Positions 1 through 6,361 of a DNA stretch of 6,712 nt are shown here, one piece after another (positions within the stretch are counted from its first letter, which is position 1; the number at the start of each line of letters is the position of its first letter). The DNA is from Chloroflexota bacterium (lineage in GTDB: Bacteria; Chloroflexota; Dormibacteria; Aeolococcales; Aeolococcaceae): NCBI GenBank assembly GCA_028287605.1, contig JAQBPI010000083.1:1-6712 (forward strand), written 5' to 3'. Position numbers and translations under genes: made by a program. Under the pieces are notes generated by a model, which saw nothing but the letters and a program-made list of their open reading frames with translations, was not told the DNA's origin and did no database searches.

Positions 1-1
1 C

Positions 2-2068
2 CTGCTCGAGCAGACCGGCATCCTCCGCCGCGACCCCGGCCGGTGCCGGGTCGTCGCCGGCGACCCGGCCACGGTCAGCGCGCTGCGCAGCCGCTTCGAG
101 GCGAGCACCCGCGGCGGCGGCGGCGAGGAGTTCGCCGGCTTCGTGCGCCGCCAGGCGGTGCTCGCACTCGAGCGCGCCGAGCGGCGGCTGGTCGGCGACC
201 GCTACAAGGTGGCGCGGCTGGTCGGCGACGAGATCACCGCCAGCGCCCGCTTCCGCGAGCGGGTCGCCCGCCTCGCCACGACCGTCGACCGTCCCGAGGG
301 CGAGGTGCTCGCCGAGGCCGCCGGGTACCTCGACGAGATGGCGGCGAGCTCGAGCCGGCTGGCCATCGACACCTGGGAGCAGCTGGTCAGGGTCGCGCTG
401 CGCGGCCACTCCGTCGACGTCGACACCGCCCGGCTCGAGGAGCTGCGCGAGCTCGGCCGCCACCGGGCGCTGATCTTCCTCCCCAGCCACCGCTCCTACC
501 TCGACCCGCTGGTGCTGCGCACCGCGCTGCACGAGCACGGATTCGCCCCCAACCACGTGCTCGGCGGGGTCAACGTCGCCTTCTGGCCGGTCGGCCCCCT
601 GGCGCGCCGCAGCGGCTACGTGTTCATCCGCCGCAGCGTCAGGGACAACCCCGTCTACAAGCTCACGCTGCGCGAGTACGTCGGCTACCTGGTCCGCAAG
701 CGCTTCAACCTGGAGTGGTACATCGAGGGCGGCCGCACCCGCACCGGCAAGCTCCGGCCGCCGCGCCTGGGACTCCTCGCCTACCTGGTCGAGGCGGTGA
801 TGGAGGGGGCCGCCGACGACGTGCTGCTGGTGCCCACCTCGATCGTGTACGAGCACCTTCCCGAGGTCGGCGCCATGGCCGCCGAGGGCACCGGCGGGGC
901 CAGGCAGCGCGAGGGGTTCGGCTGGTTGCTCGGCTACCTGCGCCAGCAGTCGAGCAGCCGCAGCGTGGTCCACCTGCGCTTCGGCGAGCCACTCTCGCTG
1001 CGCCAGGGGATGAGCTCGAGCAGCAACGGCAGCCGCGGCGGTCACGCCGTCGAGAAGGTCGCCTTCGAGGTGCTCCACCGCATCAACCGGGCCACCCCGG
1101 TGACCGCCCCCTCGCTGGTCACCCTCGCCCTGCTCGGCGCCGAGGACCGGGCGCTCACCCTCGACGAGGTCTGTGCCAGCCTGGTGCCGCTCTGCGCCTA
1201 CGTCGAGCGCCGCGGCCTGCCCACCACCGAGGGGGCGGCGTCCACCGAGCCCCGGGCGGTGCGGCGCGCGCTCGAGGCGCTGCAGCACCAGGGGCTCGCC
1301 GACCGCTTCGCCGACGGCGTCGAGCCGGTGTGGCGGGTGGCCCCCTCCCGCCACCTCGAGGCAGCCTTCTACCGCAACGGCATCGCCCACTTCTTCGTCA
1401 ACCGCGCGCTGGTGGAGCTGATCGTGGTGCGGGCGAGCGAGGAGCGCCTGGATTTCCTGGCTCTGGGCGCTAACGCGGTCCTGCGGGGGGGAAGCGCCCC
1501 CAGGCCATCATCGCTTCGCGATGACAGCCTTCCCCCTGCGGTGCTCGGCGCCTGGGAGGAGGCGCTGCGGCTGCGCGACCTGCTGAAGTTCGAGTTCTTC
1601 TTCGCCGGCAAGGCTGCCTTCGCCCAGGAGCTGCGCGACGAGCTCGCCGTCTTCGACCCCGCCTGGGAGCAGCGCGCCGGCGACCCGGAGGCGATCCTGG
1701 AGCGGCTCACCGGCTCCCACCTCTACCTCGCCCACCGCATCGTGCGCCCCTACGTCGAGGCCTACCTGGTGGTGGCGGAGCGGCTCGCCGCCCGCGACCC
1801 CCGCGCCCCGATCGAGGAGAGGGCGTTCCTCACGGAGTGCCTCGGCGCCGCGCGCCAGCAGCGCATGCAGCAGCGGCTGCGCAGCCCCGAGGCGATCTCC
1901 ACCGAGCTGTTCCGCACCGGCCTCGCCCTCGCCGCCAACCGCGACCTGGTCGACCCGGGCCGCGAGACGGTCGCCGAGGGCCGCCGTGCCCTCGCCGCCG
2001 AGCTCGCCACCGTGGCGCACCGGCTGGAGACGCTCCGCGACCTCGCGCTGCGGCCGAGGGCCACATGA
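2..2068 (+). CDS. plsB: Glycerol-3-phosphate 1-O-acyltransferase PlsB (5' end outside window)
   Basis: This enzyme transfers an acyl group from acyl-ACP or acyl-CoA to position 1 of sn-glycerol-3-phosphate, the first step of phospholipid synthesis, at the inner face of the membrane. The frame is open from base 2, giving 688 residues with no stop. Full PlsB proteins are near 780-800 residues, so roughly 100 N-terminal residues are missing; the GTG at 143 is internal, because the PlsB-like sequence continues upstream of it. All four acyltransferase blocks are visible: HRSYLD (HxxxxD, bases 488-505), FIRRS (623-637), YIEGGRTRTGK (719-751, catalytic-region Glu at 725) and VPTSIVYE (830-853). The C-terminal PlsB region with EALRLRDLLKFEFFF follows at about 1559-1603. 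An in-frame palindromic segment with unusual codons lies just before that motif (see separate entry). The stop overlaps the ATG of the next gene (ATGA), implying translational coupling with the second acyltransferase. The family resembles the mycobacterial PlsB2 type. Identity is secure; the start is not visible. Confidence 0.94.
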   Translation: MLEQTGILRRDPGRCRVVAGDPATVSALRSRFEASTRGGGGEEFAGFVRRQAVLALERAERRLVGDRYKVARLVGDEITASARFRERVARLATTVDRPEGEVLAEAAGYLDEMAASSSRLAIDTWEQLVRVALRGHSVDVDTARLEELRELGRHRALIFLPSHRSYLDPLVLRTALHEHGFAPNHVLGGVNVAFWPVGPLARRSGYVFIRRSVRDNPVYKLTLREYVGYLVRKRFNLEWYIEGGRTRTGKLRPPRLGLLAYLVEAVMEGAADDVLLVPTSIVYEHLPEVGAMAAEGTGGARQREGFGWLLGYLRQQSSSRSVVHLRFGEPLSLRQGMSSSSNGSRGGHAVEKVAFEVLHRINRATPVTAPSLVTLALLGAEDRALTLDEVCASLVPLCAYVERRGLPTTEGAASTEPRAVRRALEALQHQGLADRFADGVEPVWRVAPSRHLEAAFYRNGIAHFFVNRALVELIVVRASEERLDFLALGANAVLRGGSAPRPSSLRDDSLPPAVLGAWEEALRLRDLLKFEFFFAGKAAFAQELRDELAVFDPAWEQRAGDPEAILERLTGSHLYLAHRIVRPYVEAYLVVAERLAARDPRAPIEERAFLTECLGAARQQRMQQRLRSPEAISTELFRTGLALAANRDLVDPGRETVAEGRRALAAELATVAHRLETLRDLALRPRAT
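1460..1541. repeat. Palindromic repeat-like segment inserted in frame in plsB
   Basis: Seen in the sequence: GGGGGAAG at 1487-1494 is complementary to CTTCCCCC at 1529-1536, and CTGC (1481-1484) pairs with GCGG (1538-1541) allowing one wobble. Inside is a perfect 7-base stem, TCATCGC (1508-1514) with GCGATGA (1518-1524), around a TTC loop. It is extended by AGGC (1502-1505) with GCCT (1527-1530) across a 2x2 internal loop. GGGGG 1487-1491 can instead pair with CCCCC 1497-1501, so two folds compete. In the plsB frame, 9 of the 27 codons in 1460-1540 end in A or T, against about one or two in flanking stretches of similar length. The encoded peptide is Gly/Ser/Pro/Arg-rich linker sequence. I infer a small REP/BIME-like or palindromic-element insertion that kept the frame. 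The exact borders are uncertain. Confidence 0.6.
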
Positions 2069-3666
2069 GCGGGCTGCAGGCGCGCATCGCCGAGGTCGAG
2101 AGGGGTCCGGCCGGGCCCGCTGTCGGCGCCTTCTTCGACTTCGACGGCACCCTGATCGCCGGCTACTCGGCGACCGTCTTCTACCTCGACCGGCTGCTCA
2201 AGCGGCAGGTGAGCCCGCGGGAGCTGGCCAGCACCCTGATCGCCGGCGCGGACATGAGCCTGCGCGGCGCCGACATCACCGGGCTGATGCGCATCGCCGC
2301 GCAGGCGATGGCGGGTCACTCGGAGGACGAGCTCACCGAGCTGGGCCAGCGCCTCTTCCTGCAGCGCATCGCCGGCATGGTCTACCCCGAGGCGCGCGCC
2401 CTGGTCCGCGCTCACCAGCGCGCCGGCCACACCCTGGTGCTGGCCTCGTCGGCGACCCGCTACCAGGCGGGGCCGCTGGCCGGCGACCTCGGCTTCGAGC
2501 ACCTGCTCTGCTCGCAGGTCGAGGTGGAGCGCGGCATCATCACCGGCAACCTGCTCGGGCCGGTGCTCTGGGGCGAGGGCAAGGCGCGGGCGGTCCGCGA
2601 CCTCGCCGCGCGCTGCGGCCTCGACCTCGGCGCCAGCTACGGGTACGCCAACGGGGACGAGGACGTGCCCTTCCTCGAGACCGTGGGCCGTCCCCGCCCG
2701 CTCAACCCCCAGGACGGGCTGCGGCGGACGGCGATGCTGCGGGGCTGGCCGGTGGTGCGCTTCGCCGGCCGGGGACGCCCCGGTGCGGAGCAGCTGCTCC
2801 GCACCGGGGCGGCGCTGACCGGGCTCGGCGCCGCCGCCGCGGTGGGCATCGGCATCGGCCTGCTCAACGGCAGCCGCCGCCAGGCCGCCAACCTGGCCAC
2901 GTCCGTGGGCTCGGACATCGCCCTGGCGCTCGCCGGGGTGCAGCTCCAGGTCAGCGGCGAGGAGCACCTCTGGACCCAGCGTCCCGCGGTCTTCGTGTTC
3001 AACCACCAGAGCTCGATGGACGTGCCGATCGTCGCCAACCTGGTGCGCCGTGACCTCACCGCGGTAGCCAAGAAGGAGGCGTCGCGCGACCCTCGCTTCG
3101 CCATCCTCGGCCACGTCGCCAGGGTCGCCTACGTCGACCGCGGCAATTCCCAGCAGGCCCGGGCGGCGCTCGCCCCCGCGGTCGACCGGCTCCGGGAGGG
3201 CATCTCCCTGGCGATCGCCCCCGAGGGCACCCGGTCGGTGACCCCGCGGCTGGGCCGCTTCAGGAAGGGCGCGTTCCACGTGGCGATGCAGGCCGGCGTT
3301 CCCATCGTCCCCATCGTCATCCGCAACGCCGGCGACGTGATGTGGCGCGGCTCCCTCCTGGTGCGGCCGGGCACCGTCGACGTCACCGTCCTCCCCCCCA
3401 TCCCCACCCGCGACTGGCGGGTCGAGGACCTGCCCGGCCACGTCGCGGACCTCGAGCGCCGCTACCGCGAGACCCTCGACGACTGGCCCGACGGCCGCCG
3501 CGAGCTCTCCGGCCGCGCCCGCCGCCCGCCCCAGGCGCCCGTCGTGGTGGAGGTGGAGCCGCCCGGCGGCAACGGAGCCGCCGCCCCGGTCAGGCGGAGA
3601 GCGATCCGATCTCCGCGGCGTGCGTCCTCGCGATCGGCCGGCGCTCGAGCCTCATCGTCGGACTGA
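2065..3666 (+). CDS. plsC: HAD-IB phosphatase / 1-acylglycerol-3-phosphate acyltransferase (PlsC) fusion
   Basis: This 533-residue fusion resembles the M. tuberculosis Rv2483c type, annotated as phosphoserine-phosphatase-like plus PlsC. The N-terminal HAD subfamily IB domain (about 20-225) has DFDGT with D25 and D27, SSAT at 128-131, K173, and a final motif ANGDEDVPF with N196 and D200. A glycine/alanine-rich hydrophobic stretch at about 248-267 may be a membrane segment. The PlsC domain follows: NHQSSMD (H314, D319), VDRGN (357-361), PEGTRS (386-391, E387) and VPIVPI (412-417). The acyltransferase should add the second acyl chain to 1-acyl-G3P to make phosphatidic acid. The phosphatase substrate is unknown; phosphoserine is only a family label. 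The ATG is chosen because it overlaps the plsB stop as ATGA, has GAGGG at 2056-2060, and starts just ahead of the HAD domain; the frame is open further upstream but antiparallel to no family sequence. About 50 C-terminal residues past ETLDDWPD are low-complexity Arg/Ser/Pro. The 3' end overlaps the opposing lipase gene by 15 bases. Confidence 0.94.
   Translation: MSGLQARIAEVERGPAGPAVGAFFDFDGTLIAGYSATVFYLDRLLKRQVSPRELASTLIAGADMSLRGADITGLMRIAAQAMAGHSEDELTELGQRLFLQRIAGMVYPEARALVRAHQRAGHTLVLASSATRYQAGPLAGDLGFEHLLCSQVEVERGIITGNLLGPVLWGEGKARAVRDLAARCGLDLGASYGYANGDEDVPFLETVGRPRPLNPQDGLRRTAMLRGWPVVRFAGRGRPGAEQLLRTGAALTGLGAAAAVGIGIGLLNGSRRQAANLATSVGSDIALALAGVQLQVSGEEHLWTQRPAVFVFNHQSSMDVPIVANLVRRDLTAVAKKEASRDPRFAILGHVARVAYVDRGNSQQARAALAPAVDRLREGISLAIAPEGTRSVTPRLGRFRKGAFHVAMQAGVPIVPIVIRNAGDVMWRGSLLVRPGTVDVTVLPPIPTRDWRVEDLPGHVADLERRYRETLDDWPDGRRELSGRARRPPQAPVVVEVEPPGGNGAAAPVRRRAIRSPRRASSRSAGARASSSD
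2776..2811. repeat. Perfect 36-base palindrome inside the HAD-PlsC gene
   Basis: The left half (2776-2793, ending GGAGCAG) is the exact reverse complement of the right half (2794-2811, starting CTGCTCC), with no loop. The next pair outward (2775/2812) mismatches and the one after (2774/2813) matches. The centre falls between two codons, so the sense and antisense strands both read RPGAEQLLRTGA. It encodes the linker between the phosphatase domain and the hydrophobic segment. Codon use here is otherwise like the host gene, unlike the plsB element. A dimeric-protein binding site, a cruciform-forming site, or an inverted duplication are all possible; none can be proved here. Confidence 0.8.
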
Positions 3667-4524
3667 GCCCGTCGCCCCCGGGCCCGCCGCCCCACCGTCG
3701 GTGTGCGCGTCGAGCCAGCCGGTCACGTCGGCGAGCACCGCGGCCTGCTCCGGCTCGTTGAGGATCTCGTGGTAGAGCCCGTCGTAGATCCTCAGGGTTC
3801 GATCGGCCGAGCCGGCGCGCTCGTGCACCATCCGGCTGCCCGCCACCGGGACGATGGCGTCGGCGCCCCCGTGCATCACCAGCAGCGGCAGCCGCAGCGC
3901 CGGCACCGCCGCCGGGAAGCCGTCGGCGGCGGCGGACATCTCCGCCACGGTGCGCGCCGGCAGCTTCCCGTGGAAGACCAGCGGGTCGTCGCGGTAGGCG
4001 CGCACCACCGCCCCGTCCCGGCTGACCAGGACGGGGTCGACCGCCACCACCCCCAGGGCCGGAGCGACCCGGGAGAGGCCGCGCACCACCACCTTCAGCG
4101 CCGCCGGGGCGTCGAGGCGGGCCACCGCCCCGGAGAGGAGCAGGCCCTCGAGCCGCTGCTGGTGGCGCAGCGCGTACAGCAGGGCGATGCAGCCGCCCAT
4201 GCTGTGGCCGAGGAGGAAGAGCGGGCGGCCGGGGTGGCGGGAGCCGGCCAGGGAGAAGAACGCGTCGAGGTCGGCGACCACGCGGTCCATGCGATCGACC
4301 AGGGCGCGGCGCCCGGTGGAGCGGCCGTGGCCGCGGTGGTCGAGGGCGTGGGCGGCGTAGCCGGCGGCGACCAGGCGCTCGGCCACATGGGGGTAGCGGC
4401 CCGAGTGCTCACCGGCGCCGTGGGCGATCACCACCACCGCCCGGGGCTCCCCGTCGGGCAGCCACGCCTGCCAGTAGAGCTCGACGCCGCCGCTGCCGGC
4501 GAGGTGTCCCTCCACGTGCTCCAC
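3652..4524 (-). CDS. Monoacylglycerol lipase-like alpha/beta hydrolase
   Basis: This is a serine hydrolase of the monoacylglycerol lipase/lysophospholipase family (Hydrolase_4 type), probably releasing fatty acid from monoacylglycerol or a related lysolipid. With the GTG start at 4524 it has 290 residues. The oxyanion region HGAGEHSGRY is at about 35-44, DHRGHGRSTG at about 62-71, and the nucleophile elbow GHSMGG places Ser108. HGGADAIVP gives Asp222 and GLYHEILNE gives His252. Triad spacing closely matches the mycobacterial lipase Rv0183. No signal peptide or long membrane segment is seen, so it is likely cytosolic or membrane-peripheral. The GTG was preferred over an in-frame TTG two codons upstream (4530) because a GGGAGG ribosome site ends six bases before it, while it directly abuts the TTG. 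It lies about 147 bases downstream of gpsA on the same strand, so it may have its own promoter or be the last gene of that operon. The exact lipid substrate is inferred from family. Confidence 0.88.
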   Translation of the reverse strand: MEHVEGHLAGSGGVELYWQAWLPDGEPRAVVVIAHGAGEHSGRYPHVAERLVAAGYAAHALDHRGHGRSTGRRALVDRMDRVVADLDAFFSLAGSRHPGRPLFLLGHSMGGCIALLYALRHQQRLEGLLLSGAVARLDAPAALKVVVRGLSRVAPALGVVAVDPVLVSRDGAVVRAYRDDPLVFHGKLPARTVAEMSAAADGFPAAVPALRLPLLVMHGGADAIVPVAGSRMVHERAGSADRTLRIYDGLYHEILNEPEQAAVLADVTGWLDAHTDGGAAGPGATGSVRR

Positions 4525-4530
4525 TCTCAA

Positions 4531-4536
4531 CCTCCC
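4531..4536 (-). promoter_or_regulatory. Ribosome binding site of the lipase gene
   Basis: On the minus strand the bases read GGGAGG, a strong Shine-Dalgarno match. It ends six bases before the GTG at 4524-4522 and directly abuts the TTG at 4530-4528, which decides the start in favour of the GTG. It is the clearest ribosome site in the window; the genes joined by ATGA overlaps lack comparable ones. I see no convincing -35/-10 promoter in the rest of the gap up to 4671. Confidence 0.7.
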
Positions 4537-4671
4537 GTGATCGGTGCCAGCACCAGCACCTCAATGAGCCCTCGTCGAGGCAGTCGGCTCGTCTCGCCGG
4601 CGGAGCCCCACGCCGCGGCGGCCCCCCGGGCCTCCTCGTCGGTCTGCGCGAGGGGCGGCGCGGGCCAACGG

Positions 4672-5679
4672 TCAGCCCGCCGCCAGCTCGGTGGTGGGCC
4701 TGCGCCGCATCAGCCCGCGGAAGGCCTCCTCGGGGGTGCGCCCCTCGTTGATCACCATGTGGACCTCGTGGGCGATCGGCACCTCCACGCCGTGCTCGGC
4801 GGCGAGCTCCATCACCACCCGCGAGGTCCTGACCCCCTCGGCCACCATCGTCATCTCCCCGGTCACCTCCTCGAGCGAGCGTCCCCTCGCCAGCTCCAGG
4901 CCGACCCGCCGGTTGCGGCTCTGCGGGCTCATGCAGGTGGCAAGGAGGTCGCCCATGCCGGCGAGCCCGGCGAAGGTGTGCCGCTTCCCGCCCATCGCCA
5001 CCCCGAGACGGGTGAGCTCGGCGAGGCAGCGGGAGATCACCAGGGCGAGGGTGTTGTCGCCGGTGCCCAGGCCCGCGGCCATGCCCGCCGCGATGGCGAA
5101 GACGTTCTTGAGCGCCCCCGCGATCTCGGCGCCGCAGACGTCGGTGCCGGTGTACACGCGGAACAGGGTGCTGCGGAAGATCTCCTGGAGGGCGGCGGCG
5201 ACGCGCAGGTCGGGCATCGCCACCAGCGCCGCCGCGGCGTAGCCGTCGAGGATCTCCCGGGCGAGGTTGGGCCCGGCGAGCACCCCGGCGGGATGGCCGG
5301 GGAGCACCTCGGAGATCACCTGGGTCATGCGCGCCCGCGTGCCCCGCTCCAGCCCCTTGCTGAGGCTGATCACCGGGATCCAGGGGCGCAGGTGGGGGGC
5401 CGCCTGCTCCAGCACCTCGCGGAAGCCGTGGCTGGGCACCGCCATCACGACCACGTCGGCCTCGCCCACCGCCTCGTCGAGCGCGGCGGTGGCGCGCAGC
5501 CCGGGGTCGAGGACGCGGTCGGGCAGGTACGCCTCGTTGGTGTGCTCGGAGGCGATCTCCTCCGCCACCTCGGGGCGGCGCGCCCAGATGGTGGTGGGGG
5601 TGCGCCGCGCCACCATGGACGCCACGGTGGTGCCCCACGACCCCGCCCCCACCACCGCCACGCTGGCCTGGCGGGTCAT
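4672..5679 (-). CDS. gpsA: NAD(P)-dependent glycerol-3-phosphate dehydrogenase GpsA
   Basis: This enzyme reduces dihydroxyacetone phosphate to sn-glycerol-3-phosphate with NAD(P)H in the cytosol, supplying the backbone that PlsB acylates. The 335-residue length is normal for the family and the gene is complete. The N-terminal Rossmann motif is GAGSWGT (11-17). AVPSHGFREVL (80-90) and SLSKGLE (105-111, K108) follow, then LAGPNLAREI (134-143). The catalytic region is EIAGALKNVFAIAAG with K191, followed by GLGTGDNTLA (203-212). Near the C-terminal side are FAGLAGMGDLLATC (236-249) and SRNRR (254-258). The ATG overlaps the stop of the upstream acyltransferase gene by four bases (ATGA) and has no strong ribosome site, so coupled translation is likely. 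Neighbouring acyltransferase genes on both strands fit its role as G3P supplier. Every diagnostic motif is present and nothing looks damaged. Confidence 0.97.
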   Translation of the reverse strand: MTRQASVAVVGAGSWGTTVASMVARRTPTTIWARRPEVAEEIASEHTNEAYLPDRVLDPGLRATAALDEAVGEADVVVMAVPSHGFREVLEQAAPHLRPWIPVISLSKGLERGTRARMTQVISEVLPGHPAGVLAGPNLAREILDGYAAAALVAMPDLRVAAALQEIFRSTLFRVYTGTDVCGAEIAGALKNVFAIAAGMAAGLGTGDNTLALVISRCLAELTRLGVAMGGKRHTFAGLAGMGDLLATCMSPQSRNRRVGLELARGRSLEEVTGEMTMVAEGVRTSRVVMELAAEHGVEVPIAHEVHMVINEGRTPEEAFRGLMRRRPTTELAAG

Positions 5680-6350
5680 GGCGAGGTCGCGGCCACGCCG
5701 GCTGCGGGCCGCGCATAGGCGCCGCGGTAGCGCTCGGGGACGAGCTCGGCGATCCGCTCCATGATCCAGTCGGCGCTCTCCTGGTGGCTCATCCGCCGGT
5801 CGGGGAGGTGCACCGGCGCGCCGTAGCGGACGTGCACCTCGGCGTGCCGGGGGATCACCACCCCCTTGGGCATCGCGTTCTCGCTGCCCCAGACCCCCAC
5901 CGGGACGACCGGGGCGCCGGAGCGGCGGGCGATCAGTCCCACCCCCGGCTCGGCACGCTGCAGGGTGGCGTCGGGGCTGCGCGTGCCCTCGGGCATCATG
6001 ATCAGCACCCGCCCCTGGGCGAGCACCGCGAGGGAGCGGCGGATGGCCAGCCGGTCGGCGGTGTGGCGCTGCACCGGGAAGGCGTTGTAGCCGGCGATGA
6101 GCCAGCCGGTGGCGACCCTGTCGAACGCCTCCGCCTTGGCCATGTAGTGGACGTCGTGGCGGCGGATGAGGGCGCCGATCAGCGGCGGGTCGCAGGTGGC
6201 GAGGTGGTTGCCGGCGACGATGCAGCCCCCCCGGGGGACGTTCTCCAGCCCCTCGACGTGGAGGCCGTCACCGAGGAACAGCCTGACCAGGTTGAGCATC
6301 AGCCTCCGCTCGAACGGGTAGAGCGGCGAGGTACGGATGGCGGGGACCAC
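5676..6350 (-). CDS. plsC: 1-acyl-sn-glycerol-3-phosphate acyltransferase (stand-alone PlsC)
   Basis: This 224-residue LPLAT-family enzyme should acylate position 2 of lysophosphatidic acid to give phosphatidic acid at the membrane. Motifs in order are NHLATCDPP (HxxxxD with H49 and D54), FPVQR (91-95), MPEGTRS (119-125, E121) and APVVPVGVWG (146-155). The N-terminal stretch LMLNLVRLFLG (17-27) is the amphipathic or membrane-contact part common in the family. It starts 11 bases after the cmk stop and ends in an ATGA overlap with gpsA, so the three genes look like one operon; a plsC next to cmk is a known arrangement in several bacterial groups. The GTG start at 6350 lacks a clear ribosome site. 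An internal ATG at residue 18 has GGAGG three bases upstream but would cut into the conserved N-terminal segment, so the GTG is kept with moderate certainty. The acyl donor and lysolipid specificity cannot be read from sequence; another lysophospholipid acceptor is possible. Confidence 0.91.
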   Translation of the reverse strand: MVPAIRTSPLYPFERRLMLNLVRLFLGDGLHVEGLENVPRGGCIVAGNHLATCDPPLIGALIRRHDVHYMAKAEAFDRVATGWLIAGYNAFPVQRHTADRLAIRRSLAVLAQGRVLIMMPEGTRSPDATLQRAEPGVGLIARRSGAPVVPVGVWGSENAMPKGVVIPRHAEVHVRYGAPVHLPDRRMSHQESADWIMERIAELVPERYRGAYARPAAGVAATSP

Positions 6351-6361
6351 GGGCGCAGCGC

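Noticed and set aside
184..229. A 16-base direct repeat, GCGGCTGGTCGGCGAC, at 184-199 and 214-229.
   Set aside because: It encodes RLVGD twice around the family's DRYKV motif; most likely codon bias on similar residues, with no other sign of duplication.
43..1473. Long plus-strand open frame of 476 codons overlapping plsB.
   Set aside because: Arg/Pro/Gly-rich translation typical of an out-of-frame reading of GC-rich DNA; plsB in the other frame carries all the family motifs.
3133..3186. An 11-base inverted repeat, GTCGACCGCGG (3133-3143) and CCGCGGTCGAC (3176-3186).
   Set aside because: Both arms sit in conserved or ordinary PlsC coding (VDR in each), the spacing is wide, and GC-biased codons for the same residues readily give such matches.
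1762..3441. Minus-strand open frame of 559 codons across plsB and HAD-PlsC, and a plus-strand 671-codon frame at 3703-5718.
   Set aside because: Low-complexity His/Gly/Ala/Arg sequence with no recognisable domain, opposite to well-supported genes: antisense shadows.
3606..3637. CCGATC and GATCGG arms near the 3' end of HAD-PlsC as a terminator.
   Set aside because: Six-base stem with a 20-base loop, and no T tract follows.
4543..4560. Possible hairpin GGTGC/GCACC just upstream of the lipase ribosome site.
   Set aside because: Only five pairs, several equivalent pairings and no T run; too weak to call a terminator or regulatory structure.
4527..4671. A minus-strand frame in the gpsA-lipase gap ends LIEVLVLAPITGG then stop, recalling the Gly-Gly tail of MoaD/ThiS sulfur carriers.
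   Set aside because: Only about 13 residues look right, no usable start exists in that frame before it runs into gpsA, and the upstream residues do not resemble a ubiquitin-like fold. At best it is a remnant; more likely chance.
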